DNA from: Streptomyces roseolus
GTDB taxonomy: Bacteria; Actinomycetota; Actinomycetes; Streptomycetales; Streptomycetaceae
Direction: 5' to 3'
DNA: 64,000 nucleotides
Assembly: GCF_014649855.1 (NCBI RefSeq)
Contig: NZ_BMTV01000029.1
Coordinates: 1-64,000, forward strand
Below are positions 1 to 12,705 of the stretch, one piece after another. Position 1 is the first letter of the stretch, and each line of letters begins with the position of its first letter. The position numbers and the translations under genes were made by a program. Below the pieces are notes generated by a model, which made no database searches, had not been told where the DNA came from, and saw only the letters and a program-made list of their open reading frames with translations.

Positions 1-4185
<4,185 letters not shown>

Positions 4186-4191
4186 GGCCCG

Positions 4192-4233
4192 GCCGCCGGG
4201 CGCCGGGCCCTCTCGGGACCGGCGCCCGGCGGC
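4192..4233 (+). terminator. Hairpin terminator after osaA
   Basis: A perfect 15-bp inverted repeat (4192-4206 with 4219-4233) closes a 12-nt loop, seven bases after the osaA stop codon. There is no T-run, which is usual for Streptomyces terminators. It probably separates osaA from osaB transcription. Confidence 0.75.
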
Positions 4234-4505
4234 GTGCCTCCGGAAAGCGCGGCGTACTGTCGCCGTCGGCGTGTGAGGGCGCCGGATTCGGGGAACCTTC
4301 TCGACCCGCGCCCCGTTTCCGCACTGTGCACAGTGACATCACGGTGACAGGGTGTGGCGACAGGCGGGGTGCGGCTACGATGACCGGCACAAGGACGGAC
4401 GGCGCCAGGAAGCCGTCCTCCGGGGCGGCGCCCGGTGCTTCTCCCGGTTCCGGCAGGAGTTCCGGAAGCCGGGTCGAGCCGTTGCCGGGACGAGGAGGAC
4501 GGGGC
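4234..4505 (+). promoter_or_regulatory. osaA-osaB intergenic region with likely osaB promoter
   Basis: No gene is seen here. Two copies of GTGACA lie 11 bp apart (4333-4338 and 4344-4349); the first is part of the near-palindrome GTGACATCAC, which could be an operator. A -10-like TACGAT is at 4376-4381 without a convincing -35 hexamer. The ATG at 4380 is in frame with osaB but has no ribosome binding site. Confidence 0.35.
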
Positions 4506-5180
4506 ATGGTGCAGAAGGCCAAGATCCTCCTGGTCGATGACCGGCCGGAGAATCTGCTGGCGCTGGAGGCCATTCTCTCCGCGCTCGATCAGACGCTGGT
4601 GCGGGCATCGTCCGGGGAGGAAGCGCTCAAGGCGCTGCTGACGGACGACTTCGCGGTCATCCTGCTCGACGTCCAGATGCCCGGAATGGACGGCTTCGAG
4701 ACCGCCGCGCACATCAAGCGCCGCGAGCGGACCCGGGACATCCCGATCATCTTCCTCACCGCGATCAACCACGGCCCGCACCACACCTTCCGGGGGTACG
4801 CGGCCGGCGCGGTCGACTACATCTCGAAGCCGTTCGACCCGTGGGTGCTGCGCGCCAAGGTCTCGGTCTTCGTCGAGCTGTACATGAAGAACTGCAAGCT
4901 GCGCGAGCAGGCGGCGCTGCTGCGGCTCCAGTTGGAGGGCGGCGGCGAGGGCGGCCAGGGCAAGGAGGCCGCCGGGCTGCTCGCCGAGCTCTCCGCCCGG
5001 CTCGCGGCCGTCGAGGAGCAGGCCGAGGCGCTCTCCAAGCAGCTCGACGACGAGTCCGCCGACGCGGCGGCCGTCGCCACCGCCGCCCATCTGGAGCGCA
5101 AGCTCACCGGACTGCGGCGGGCCCTTGACGCGCTGGAGCCCGGCACCGGAGGCGTACCCCCGCTGCCCGCGCAGAGCTGA
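4506..5180 (+). CDS. osaB: Response regulator OsaB (receiver plus coiled coil)
   Basis: A 224-aa cytoplasmic response regulator. Residues 5-125 are a receiver domain with 'ILLVDDRPEN', the phospho-acceptor Asp55 in 'VILLDVQMPGMDG' and the conserved Lys in 'ISKPFDP'. The remainder is a Gly-rich stretch and a Glu/Ala/Leu-rich coiled coil, with no DNA-binding domain, so it likely acts by protein contact. The start at ATG 4506 has GAGGA about eight bases upstream; the in-frame ATG at 4380 lacks one. By position and architecture it is OsaB, the partner of OsaA needed for growth and development under osmotic stress in S. coelicolor. Confidence 0.85.
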   Translation: MVQKAKILLVDDRPENLLALEAILSALDQTLVRASSGEEALKALLTDDFAVILLDVQMPGMDGFETAAHIKRRERTRDIPIIFLTAINHGPHHTFRGYAAGAVDYISKPFDPWVLRAKVSVFVELYMKNCKLREQAALLRLQLEGGGEGGQGKEAAGLLAELSARLAAVEEQAEALSKQLDDESADAAAVATAAHLERKLTGLRRALDALEPGTGGVPPLPAQS

Positions 5181-5187
5181 GCCGGCG

Positions 5188-5212
5188 TCACCCGGAGGCC
5201 GTTCCGGGGTGA
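5188..5212 (+). terminator. Probable hairpin terminator after osaB
   Basis: TCACCCGGA (5188-5196) pairs with TCCGGGGTGA (5203-5212) with one bulged base, just after the osaB stop at 5180 and upstream of ftsK. Confidence 0.45.
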
Positions 5213-5296
5213 GCGGTCGTCAGCTTCGGGGCGGGGCAAGGACGACACGTTCGGGTGAGGCGGACAGCCCGGCCGCTCACCGGTAACCTCGACACC

Positions 5297-8143
5297 ATGG
5301 CTTCACGTACGTCCGGCAAGGGCTCCCAGGGCACCGCACCATCGCGCGCCGGACGGACCACGGGCGCGGCGAAGAAGACCACCGCCAAGTCCGCAGCCAA
5401 GTCCACCGCGAAGTCCCCGGGCAAGGCGCCCGCGAAGAAGGCGGCGGCCAAGAAGGCCGCGCCCGCCAGGCGCGCGCCCGCGAAGAAGACCGCGGCGAAG
5501 CGGCCGGCGCCCCGGCCCGCGCCGTCCCCGACCGGCGGCGTGTACAAGGTGGCGAAGGGTGCCGCGCACGGCGTCGGCGCGGTGTTCCGGGGGATAGGAC
5601 GCGGCGCGAAGGGGCTCGACCCCGTCCACCGCAAGGACGGGCTCGCGCTGCTGCTGCTCGGCGGTGCGCTGGTCGTCGCCGCCGGGACCTGGTCCCACCT
5701 GGACAACCCGGTGGGCGACCTCGTCGAGATGCTGGTCACCGGCGCCTTCGGCCGGCTCGACCTGCTGGTCCCGCTGCTCCTCGGCGCCATCTCCTTCCGG
5801 CTCTTCTGCTACCCGGAGCGGCCCGAGGCCAACGGCCGGATCGTCATCGGGCTCTCCGCCCTCGTCATCGGCGTCCTCGGGCAGGTCCACATCGCCTGCG
5901 GTTCGCCCGGCCGGGACTCCGGCGCGGAGGCCATGCAGGACGCGGGCGGGCTGATCGGCTGGGCGTCCTCCCAGCCGCTGGTGTTCATGACGGGGGAGGC
6001 GCTCGCCGTCCCCCTGCTCGTGCTGCTCACCCTCTTCGGCCTGCTCGTCGTCACCGCCACCCCCGTCAACGCGATCCCGCAGCGGCTGCGCGCCCTCGGC
6101 GTCCGGCTCGGGCTGGTCGAGCCCGCGTACGAGGAGGCCGCCGAGGAGTACGCCGGGCACGACTACGACGCCTACGAGCCGTACGACGACGACCCGAGGC
6201 AGGCGCCGCCGCGCGCCGCCCGCCCGGCCAGGCGCCGCGGCGGGCCCGCCGACCCGTACGACGTGGACCGGGTCGAGGCGGAGGCCCTGGAGCGGCGCGG
6301 CCGCACCGTCCGGCCCCGCACGAGCGCCCCCGACCCCGATCTCGGCCTCGACCCGGTCGACGTGGCCGCCGCCGCGGCCGCCGCGCTCGACGGCGCGGTG
6401 CTCAACGGGATGCCGCCGTCGCCGCTGGTCGCCGACCTCACCCGGGACGTGACCGCCGAGCGGGACGCCGCCCTGGCCGAGGGGGCCGGGGCGGCGACGG
6501 ACGAGGCCACCGGGCCCGTACCGCCGAAGCCGAAGACGCCGCCGAACGTGCCGACCGCGCGGGGCGGGCAGAAGCGCCCCGCGGGTGGACCCGTACCGGA
6601 TCTGACCAAGCCGGCGCCGGAGCCGACGGACCTGCCGCCGCGGGCCGAGCAGCTCCAGCTCGCCGGCGACATCACGTACGCGCTGCCCTCGCTCGACCTC
6701 CTGGAGCGGGGCGGGCCGGGCAAGACCCGCAGCGCCGCGAACGACGCCGTCGTCGACGCGCTGTCGAACGTCTTCACCGAGTTCAAGGTGGACGCCGCCG
6801 TCACCGGCTTCACCCGGGGGCCGACGGTCACCCGGTACGAGGTCGAGCTCGGGCCCGCCGTGAAGGTCGAGAAGATCACCGCCCTGACGAAGAACATCGC
6901 CTACGCGGTGGCCTCGCCGGACGTGCGGATCATCTCGCCGATCCCCGGCAAGTCCGCGGTCGGCATCGAGATCCCCAACAGCGACCGCGAGATGGTGAAC
7001 CTCGGGGACGTGCTGCGGCTCGCGGACGCGGCCGGGGACGAGCACCCGATGCTGGTCGCGCTCGGCAAGGACGTCGAGGGCGGCTACGTGATGGCCAACC
7101 TGGCGAAGATGCCGCACGTGCTGGTCGCAGGCGCCACCGGCTCCGGCAAGTCCTCCTGCATCAACTGCCTCATCACCTCGGTGATGATAAGGGCGACCCC
7201 GGAGGACGTCCGGATGGTGCTCGTCGACCCCAAGCGGGTCGAACTCACCGCCTACGAGGGCATCCCGCACCTGATCACCCCGATCATCACCAACCCCAAG
7301 CGGGCCGCCGAGGCCCTCCAGTGGGTGGTGCGCGAGATGGACCTGCGCTACGACGACCTGGCCGCCTTCGGCTTCCGGCACATCGACGACTTCAACCAGG
7401 CGATCCGCGACGGCAAGGTGCAGCTGCCGCCCGGCAGCGAGCGCGAGCTCAAGACGTACCCGTACCTGCTCGTCATCGTCGACGAGCTCGCCGACCTGAT
7501 GATGGTCGCGCCCCGCGACGTCGAGGACGCCATCGTCCGCATCACCCAGTTGGCCCGCGCCGCCGGCATCCACCTGGTGCTCGCCACCCAGCGGCCCTCG
7601 GTGGACGTCGTCACCGGCCTGATCAAGGCGAACGTGCCGTCCCGGCTCGCCTTCGCCACCTCCTCGCTCGCCGACAGCCGGGTCATCCTCGACCAGCCCG
7701 GCGCCGAGAAGCTCATCGGCAAGGGCGACGGCCTCTTCCTGCCGATGGGCGCGAACAAGCCGACCCGCATGCAGGGGGCCTTCGTCACCGAGGCCGAGGT
7801 CGCGGCCGTCGTGCAGCACTGCAAGGACCAGATGACGCCGGTCTTCCGGGACGACGTCACCGTCGGCACCAAGCAGAAGAAGGAGATCGACGAGGAGATC
7901 GGCGACGACCTCGACCTGCTGTGCCAGGCGGCCGAGCTCGTCGTCTCGACCCAGTTCGGCTCGACGTCGATGCTCCAGCGGAAGCTGCGGGTGGGCTTCG
8001 CCAAGGCCGGCCGGCTGATGGACCTGATGGAGTCGCGGAACATCGTGGGCCCCAGCGAGGGCTCCAAGGCGCGGGACGTGCTCGTCAAGCCGGACGAGCT
8101 GGACGGGGTGCTCGCGGTGATCCGCGGCGAGTCGGAGGAGTGA
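5297..8143 (+). CDS. ftsK: DNA translocase FtsK/SpoIIIE
   Basis: A 948-aa septal DNA pump that clears and segregates chromosomes during sporulation septation. The N-terminus (residues 10-75) is Lys/Ala/Pro-rich, followed by about four membrane segments (114-255), a low-complexity acidic/Arg linker (270-480) and the ATPase motor: Walker A 'GATGSGKSS' near 612-620 and Walker B 'LLVIVDELADL' near 724. The C-terminal winged-helix gamma domain (878-948) contains 'SMLQRKLRVGFAKAGRLM' and would read chromosomal polarity sequences. ATG 5297 ('MASRTSGKGS') is chosen over an in-frame upstream GTG-type start at 5255 because family members begin with this basic tract. Length is usual for Streptomyces FtsK. 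Confidence 0.95.
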   Translation: MASRTSGKGSQGTAPSRAGRTTGAAKKTTAKSAAKSTAKSPGKAPAKKAAAKKAAPARRAPAKKTAAKRPAPRPAPSPTGGVYKVAKGAAHGVGAVFRGIGRGAKGLDPVHRKDGLALLLLGGALVVAAGTWSHLDNPVGDLVEMLVTGAFGRLDLLVPLLLGAISFRLFCYPERPEANGRIVIGLSALVIGVLGQVHIACGSPGRDSGAEAMQDAGGLIGWASSQPLVFMTGEALAVPLLVLLTLFGLLVVTATPVNAIPQRLRALGVRLGLVEPAYEEAAEEYAGHDYDAYEPYDDDPRQAPPRAARPARRRGGPADPYDVDRVEAEALERRGRTVRPRTSAPDPDLGLDPVDVAAAAAAALDGAVLNGMPPSPLVADLTRDVTAERDAALAEGAGAATDEATGPVPPKPKTPPNVPTARGGQKRPAGGPVPDLTKPAPEPTDLPPRAEQLQLAGDITYALPSLDLLERGGPGKTRSAANDAVVDALSNVFTEFKVDAAVTGFTRGPTVTRYEVELGPAVKVEKITALTKNIAYAVASPDVRIISPIPGKSAVGIEIPNSDREMVNLGDVLRLADAAGDEHPMLVALGKDVEGGYVMANLAKMPHVLVAGATGSGKSSCINCLITSVMIRATPEDVRMVLVDPKRVELTAYEGIPHLITPIITNPKRAAEALQWVVREMDLRYDDLAAFGFRHIDDFNQAIRDGKVQLPPGSERELKTYPYLLVIVDELADLMMVAPRDVEDAIVRITQLARAAGIHLVLATQRPSVDVVTGLIKANVPSRLAFATSSLADSRVILDQPGAEKLIGKGDGLFLPMGANKPTRMQGAFVTEAEVAAVVQHCKDQMTPVFRDDVTVGTKQKKEIDEEIGDDLDLLCQAAELVVSTQFGSTSMLQRKLRVGFAKAGRLMDLMESRNIVGPSEGSKARDVLVKPDELDGVLAVIRGESEE

Positions 8144-8368
8144 CGGGAGGGGACGCGCGGGCCGGCCGGAGCGGGGTGCGCGTTCGAGACCTGGCCGAGA
8201 CTCACTCGTAAGGGAACAGAGGGCAACCGTTTCCCCTCGTCGTACGTCAAGTTGGACGGAGGGGAAGAGGATGTCCCCTCAGAGGCCGTCTTCCCGGAGG
8301 ACTTCCCCCCGGAGGACGTCCGCCGTCGGGATGTACAACCTCATGGCGTACAAACCGCACCCGCCCGG

Positions 8369-8399
8369 TTGCCCCACCCTTTCGTACCACCCATAGACT
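8369..8399 (+). promoter_or_regulatory. Putative promoter of the RodZ-like gene
   Basis: TTGCCC (8369-8374) and TAGACT (8394-8399) are spaced by 19 bp, 40 bp upstream of the GTG start at 8440. The rest of the 296-nt ftsK to HTH-gene gap (8144-8439) holds Pro/Arg-codon-like low complexity and no recognisable gene. Confidence 0.4.
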
Positions 8400-8439
8400 G
8401 AACGTCCAGCAGGTGGCTACACGCTCGAAAGGCGCTCTC

Positions 8440-9261
8440 GTGTCCATCGGCAACTCCCCCGAAGACGACCGGACGTTCCCGTCAGACGACCGGGAACCGA
8501 TCGGTCGCACCCTCCAGCAGGCCCGCATCGCCGCCGGCCTCAGCGTCGAAGAGGTCAGCGCCTCCACCCGTGTCCGGATCCCGATCGTGCACGGCATCGA
8601 GGAGGACGACTTCTCGCGCTGCGGCGGCGACGTCTACGCACGAGGTCACATCCGCACGCTCGCGCGCGCCGTCGGGCTCGATCCGGCGCCGCTGATCGAG
8701 CGGTACGACGCCGAGCACGGTGGCCGTCCCTCGCCCACCCCCGCCGCCCCGCTGTTCGAGGCGGAACGCATCCGCCCCGAGCCCCGGCGGCCCAACTGGA
8801 CCGCGGCGATGGTCGCGGCGATCGTCGCCGTGGTCGGCTTCGTCGGCTTCACGATGTTCAACGGCACCGACGAGCCGAAGGGGACCACGGCCGCCGAGGG
8901 CGGCCCGGCCCCGGCCCCGGAGAAGGCGTCCTCCCCGGCCAAGCCGAAGCCCGTCAAGCCCGCCCCCAAACCGACCGAGAGCGCCATCGCGGCCGTCCCG
9001 GCCGACAAGGTCACCGTCAAGCTCACCGCCGACGGCAAGAGCTGGATCTCGGCCAAGGCCTCCGACGGCAAGATGCTCTTCGACGGCTTCCTCCAGGAAG
9101 GCGACACCAAGACCTTCCAGGACGACGAGAAGGTCGACCTCGTCCTCGGCAACGCCGGCGCGATCGAGCTCTACGTCAACGGCAAGAAGGTCTCCGGAAA
9201 GTTCGAGGACGGCCAGGTGGAGCGCCTCAGCTACACCAAGGGCGACCCCGAGGCCGGCTGA
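8440..9261 (+). CDS. RodZ-like helix-turn-helix membrane protein
   Basis: A 273-aa protein with an N-terminal Cro/HTH_25-type domain (about residues 18-90, 'GRTLQQARIAAGLSVEEVS' and 'VHGIEEDDF'), a single membrane helix near 118-139 ('AAIVAVVGFVGFTMF'), a Pro/Lys/Ala-rich linker and a C-terminal beta domain (187-266) of the DUF4115 type. This is the RodZ layout; in Actinobacteria it is a conserved protein of unclear role beside rimO and pgsA. The GTG at 8440 ('SIGNSPEDD' follows) has AAAGG upstream; an in-frame GTG at 8413 would add nine residues. It is transcribed with rimO in the same direction after an 83-nt gap. Confidence 0.8.
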   Translation: MSIGNSPEDDRTFPSDDREPIGRTLQQARIAAGLSVEEVSASTRVRIPIVHGIEEDDFSRCGGDVYARGHIRTLARAVGLDPAPLIERYDAEHGGRPSPTPAAPLFEAERIRPEPRRPNWTAAMVAAIVAVVGFVGFTMFNGTDEPKGTTAAEGGPAPAPEKASSPAKPKPVKPAPKPTESAIAAVPADKVTVKLTADGKSWISAKASDGKMLFDGFLQEGDTKTFQDDEKVDLVLGNAGAIELYVNGKKVSGKFEDGQVERLSYTKGDPEAG

Positions 9262-9331
9262 CCGAGCGGGTGTGGTGTGACCTCCGTCGCGCAGGTGAAC
9301 CCTGAGCGACGGGGTCACGTCCGGGACGAAG

Positions 9332-9337
9332 TAGTCT
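9332..9337 (+). promoter_or_regulatory. -10 hexamer TAGTCT, likely leaderless rimO start
   Basis: TAGTCT ends seven bases before the rimO ATG at 9345, which would place transcription initiation at or next to the start codon. No clear -35 hexamer is seen and no ribosome binding site precedes the ATG. Confidence 0.4.
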
Positions 9338-9344
9338 TGAGTCC

Positions 9345-10832
9345 ATGCCCGAACGCCGTACCGTCGCCCTTGTCACTCTCGGCTGCGCCCGTAACGAGGT
9401 GGACTCGGAGGAGCTCGCAGGCCGCTTGGCAGCGGACGGCTGGGAGCTCGTCGAGAACGCCGAGGACGCAGACGTCGCCGTCGTCAACACCTGCGGCTTC
9501 GTCGAAGCCGCCAAGAAGGACTCCGTCGACGCCCTCCTCGAAGCCAATGATCTGAAGGATCACGGCAGGACCCAGGCCGTCGTCGCCGTCGGCTGCATGG
9601 CCGAGCGCTACGGCAAGGAGCTGGCCGACGCCCTCCCCGAGGCCGACGGAGTGCTCGGCTTCGACGACTACGCCGACATCTCCAACCGCCTCCAGACCAT
9701 CCTCAGCGGTGGCAGCGTCGAGGCCCACACCCCGCGCGACCGGCGCAAGCTCCTCCCGCTCTCCCCGGTCGACCGCCAGCAGGCCGCCGCCGAGGTCGCC
9801 CTCCCGGGCCACGGAGCCGCCGAGGAGCCGCAGAACGTCCCGGGCGACCTGCCCGAGGGCCTCGCGCCCGCCTCGGGGCCCCGCGCCCCGCTCCGCCGCC
9901 GTCTCGACCGCAGCCCCGTCGCCTCCGTGAAGCTCGCCTCCGGCTGCGACCGCCGCTGCTCCTTCTGCGCCATCCCGTCCTTCCGCGGCAGCTTCGTCTC
10001 CCGCCGTCCCTCGGACGTGCTGAACGAGACGCGGTGGCTCGCCGAGCAGGGCGTCAAGGAGATCATGCTGGTCTCCGAGAACAACACCTCGTACGGCAAG
10101 GACCTCGGCGACATCCGCCTCCTGGAGGGCCTGCTGCCCGAGCTCGCGGCCGTCGACGGCATCGAGCGCGTCCGGGTCAGCTACCTCCAGCCGGCCGAGA
10201 TGCGCCCCGGCCTCATCGACGTGCTGACCTCCACCGACAAGGTCGCGCCCTACTTCGACCTGTCGTTCCAGCACAGCGCCCCCGACGTGCTGCGCGCCAT
10301 GCGCCGCTTCGGCGACACCGACCGCTTCCTCGACCTCCTCGCGACGATCCGCGAGAAGGCCCCGACGGCCGGTGCCCGGTCCAACTTCATCGTCGGCTTC
10401 CCCGGCGAGACCGAGGCCGACTTCGTCGAGCTGGAGCGTTTCATCACCCACGCCCGGCTCGACGCCATCGGAGTCTTCGGCTACTCCGACGAGGACGGCA
10501 CCGAGGCCGCCACGTACGAGCACAAGCTCGACCAGGAGGTCGTCGACGCCCGTCTCGCCCACCTCTCCCGCCTCGCCGAGGAGCTCACCGCGCAGCGCGC
10601 GGAGGAGCGGATCGGGGAGATGCTGGAGGTACTGGTGGAGACCGAGGACGAGGAGGACGGCTGGATCGGCCGCGCCGCCCACCAGGCCCCGGAGACGGAC
10701 GGGCAGGTGATCCTCACCGACGGTGGTGGCGCGGGCCTCGACCTGGCCCCGGGCCGTATGGTCAGGGCGAAGGTCGTGGCCGGCGAAGGCGTCGACCTCG
10801 TGGCGGAGTATGTCGAGGAGGTGGGCAGATGA
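9345..10832 (+). CDS. rimO: Ribosomal protein uS12 methylthiotransferase RimO
   Basis: A 495-aa radical-SAM enzyme that adds a methylthio group to the conserved Asp of ribosomal protein S12. The N-terminal UPF0004 domain supplies three cysteines for the second iron-sulfur cluster ('TLGCARNEVDSEEL', 'NTCGF', 'GCMAERYG'). The radical-SAM triad is C201-x3-C205-x2-C208 in 'CDRRCSFCAIP', and a TRAM domain lies at the C-terminus. Residues 120-190 contain a Pro/Ala-rich insertion typical of actinobacterial RimO. The stop overlaps the pgsA start (ATGA), so the genes are translationally coupled. A paralogous methylthiotransferase, miaB, lies at 48.7 kb. Confidence 0.95.
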   Translation: MPERRTVALVTLGCARNEVDSEELAGRLAADGWELVENAEDADVAVVNTCGFVEAAKKDSVDALLEANDLKDHGRTQAVVAVGCMAERYGKELADALPEADGVLGFDDYADISNRLQTILSGGSVEAHTPRDRRKLLPLSPVDRQQAAAEVALPGHGAAEEPQNVPGDLPEGLAPASGPRAPLRRRLDRSPVASVKLASGCDRRCSFCAIPSFRGSFVSRRPSDVLNETRWLAEQGVKEIMLVSENNTSYGKDLGDIRLLEGLLPELAAVDGIERVRVSYLQPAEMRPGLIDVLTSTDKVAPYFDLSFQHSAPDVLRAMRRFGDTDRFLDLLATIREKAPTAGARSNFIVGFPGETEADFVELERFITHARLDAIGVFGYSDEDGTEAATYEHKLDQEVVDARLAHLSRLAEELTAQRAEERIGEMLEVLVETEDEEDGWIGRAAHQAPETDGQVILTDGGGAGLDLAPGRMVRAKVVAGEGVDLVAEYVEEVGR

Positions 10833-11512
10833 CCGGAGTCCCGGCATCCGCGACGGGCGGGACCGGCAGGCCGGCGCCCCGCGGCAAGCTGGGCTCGGCG
10901 GCCGTGAACCCCGTCAGCGTCTGGAACATCGCCAACATCCTCACCATGATCCGGCTGGTCCTCGTGCCGGGCTTCGTGGTGCTGCTCCTCCAGGACGGCG
11001 GGCACGACCCCGCCTGGCGGGCCTGGGCCTGGGCGGCGTTCGCCGTCGCCATGATCACGGACGTCTTCGACGGACATCTCGCCCGCACGTACAACCTGGT
11101 CACCGACTTCGGGAAGATCGCCGACCCGATCGCCGACAAGGCGATCATGGCCGCCGGACTCATTTGCCTGTCGGCCCTCGGCGATCTGCCGTGGTGGGTG
11201 ACGGCGGTGATCCTGGCGCGCGAGCTGGGGATCACTCTGATGCGTTTCTGGGTGATCCGGCACGGGGTCATCCCGGCCAGCCGGGGCGGCAAGATGAAGA
11301 CGCTCGCCCAGGGCACGGCCGTGGGCATGTACGTGCTCATGCTGACCGGCCCGCTGGCCACGCTGCGCTTCTGGGTGATGACGGTGGCGGTCGTGCTGAC
11401 CGTCGTCACCGGTCTGGATTATGTGCGACAGGCGGTCGTGCTGAGGCGCAGGGGGCTGGCGGCCGAGCGGGCCGCGGCCCGCTCGGGGGCGACGGAGGCC
11501 TCGGCGCGATGA
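10829..11512 (+). CDS. pgsA: CDP-diacylglycerol--glycerol-3-phosphate 3-phosphatidyltransferase
   Basis: A 227-aa membrane enzyme making phosphatidylglycerol phosphate from CDP-diacylglycerol. It carries the complete CDP-alcohol phosphotransferase signature DG-x2-AR-x8-G-x3-D-x3-D ('DGHLARTYNLVTDFGKIADP' and the final Asp), four to six hydrophobic segments and a basic C-terminus. The start ATG 10829 overlaps the rimO stop and its own stop overlaps the next start, so it sits in the middle of a coupled operon. The CDP-alcohol family includes other phosphatidyltransferases, but the length and neighbours (rimO, cinA) favour PgsA. Confidence 0.9.
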   Translation: MTGVPASATGGTGRPAPRGKLGSAAVNPVSVWNIANILTMIRLVLVPGFVVLLLQDGGHDPAWRAWAWAAFAVAMITDVFDGHLARTYNLVTDFGKIADPIADKAIMAAGLICLSALGDLPWWVTAVILARELGITLMRFWVIRHGVIPASRGGKMKTLAQGTAVGMYVLMLTGPLATLRFWVMTVAVVLTVVTGLDYVRQAVVLRRRGLAAERAAARSGATEASAR

Positions 11513-12033
11513 GCGCGGTGGCCGCCCGCGTCCTCGGTCTGCTCACGGAGCGCGGCCAGACGCTGGCCGCCGCCGAATCGCTCACCGGCGGCCTCGTGGC
11601 CGCCGAGCTCACCGGGACGCCCGGCGCGTCCCGCGCCTTCCGCGGCTCCGTCACCGCGTACGCGACCCCCCTCAAGAACGAGCTCCTGGGGGTGGACGCC
11701 GGCCTGCTGCGGGAGCGCGGGGCGGTGGATCCCGAGGTCGCGCTGCAGATGGCACGGGGTGTGCGCGAGCGGCTCGGGGCCGACTGGGGGATGGCGACGA
11801 CCGGTGTCGCGGGGCCCGATCCGCAGGACGGGCAGCCCGTGGGGACCGTCTACGTGGCGGTCGCCGGACCCGCCACGACAGGCGCGGCGGCCGGGAAAGT
11901 GGTCTCGTTGAGATTGAACGGCGATCGCGCGGACATTCGTAGAGAGAGCGTGCGGAGCGTGCTGGAACTGCTCCACGCGGAACTCTCGGGAAATGCGCGG
12001 GCACAGGATACGGAACAGAACGGGGGGAATTGA
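11509..12033 (+). CDS. cinA: CinA-family nicotinamide-nucleotide amidohydrolase
   Basis: A 174-aa protein consisting only of the CinA C-terminal (PncC-type) domain, which deamidates nicotinamide mononucleotide to nicotinate mononucleotide in NAD salvage. Visible motifs are 'AESLTGGLVAAELT', 'GSVTAYA', 'ATTGVAGPDPQDGQPVGTVY' and a C-terminal helix. The N-terminal COG1058 domain of full-length CinA is absent, as usual in actinomycetes. It overlaps pgsA by four bases (ATGA) and is the last gene of the rimO-pgsA-cinA operon; clgR follows after 109 nt. Confidence 0.85.
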   Translation: MSAVAARVLGLLTERGQTLAAAESLTGGLVAAELTGTPGASRAFRGSVTAYATPLKNELLGVDAGLLRERGAVDPEVALQMARGVRERLGADWGMATTGVAGPDPQDGQPVGTVYVAVAGPATTGAAAGKVVSLRLNGDRADIRRESVRSVLELLHAELSGNARAQDTEQNGGN

Positions 12034-12142
12034 TGTTTGCAGCCCTGAGTGAACACGACATCGCTCCCCGCACGGCCGCGGCGCAAGGCGGTACGGTGGG
12101 GCGTGAAGGATGCGGCTACGCGGTCCGAGGAGGGAGCCACCG

Positions 12143-12526
12143 ATGATTCTGCTCCGTCGCCTGTTGGGTGACGTGCTGCGTCGGCAGCGCCAGCGCCAGG
12201 GCCGTACTCTGCGCGAAGTCTCCTCGTCCGCCCGAGTCTCGCTCGGCTATCTCTCCGAGGTGGAGCGGGGGCAGAAGGAGGCTTCCTCCGAGCTGCTCTC
12301 CGCTATCTGCGACGCGCTGGACGTACGGATGTCCGAGCTCATGAGGGAAGTGAGCGACGAGCTGTCACTGGCCGAACTGGCCGCGTCGGCGGCTTCGAGC
12401 GAACCGGTGCCTGCGCCGGTCCGTCCGATGCTCAATTCGGTGTCGGTGACGTCGGTGGCCGGTGTGTCCACCGAGCGGGTGACCATCAAGGCGCCCGCGG
12501 AGGCCGTGGACGTCGTCGCCGCCTGA
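12143..12526 (+). CDS. clgR: ClgR-type helix-turn-helix transcriptional activator
   Basis: A 127-aa regulator with an N-terminal Cro/C1 HTH (residues 5-65; 'TLREVSSSARVSLGYLSEVE', 'RGQKEASSELLSAICDAL'). This is the ClgR signature; in Streptomyces ClgR activates clpP1P2, lon and its own gene and is itself turned over by Clp protease. The C-terminus ends 'VVAA', the type of Ala-Ala end recognised by ClpP-dependent proteolysis. GGAGGGAG precedes the ATG at a good distance. A strong terminator follows. Confidence 0.85.
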   Translation: MILLRRLLGDVLRRQRQRQGRTLREVSSSARVSLGYLSEVERGQKEASSELLSAICDALDVRMSELMREVSDELSLAELAASAASSEPVPAPVRPMLNSVSVTSVAGVSTERVTIKAPAEAVDVVAA

Positions 12527-12538
12527 TTCCCCGAACGG

Positions 12539-12589
12539 GTCGAAGCCCCGGTCGGTGCCCCTTGACGGAGCATCGGCCGGGGCTTCGAC
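12539..12589 (+). terminator. Terminator after clgR
   Basis: A perfect 13-bp stem (12539-12551 with 12577-12589) closes a 25-nt loop and is followed by a T-rich stretch. It begins 13 nt after the clgR stop. Confidence 0.75.
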
Positions 12590-12705
12590 GTGATGTTCTT
12601 TCGCTTCGGAGCTTTTGTCGGCGCTTCAGGTCTTTTGTTTGAGATGCCGGATTCCGGACAGGCGTGCCATGGTGGGGGAGACGTTCGACTGGTTGGAGAT
12701 TCCGC

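Noticed and set aside
5303..7819. Long minus-strand open frame opposite ftsK.
   Set aside because: Composition is repetitive Gly/Val/Asp/Arg from reversed codons; ftsK on the plus strand is fully explained by motifs.
12034..12060. A GTTTGC...GTGAAC pair upstream of clgR as a possible ClgR operator.
   Set aside because: Spacing (8 bp rather than 6) and half-site matches are too poor against the GTTCGC-N6-GCGAAC type consensus.
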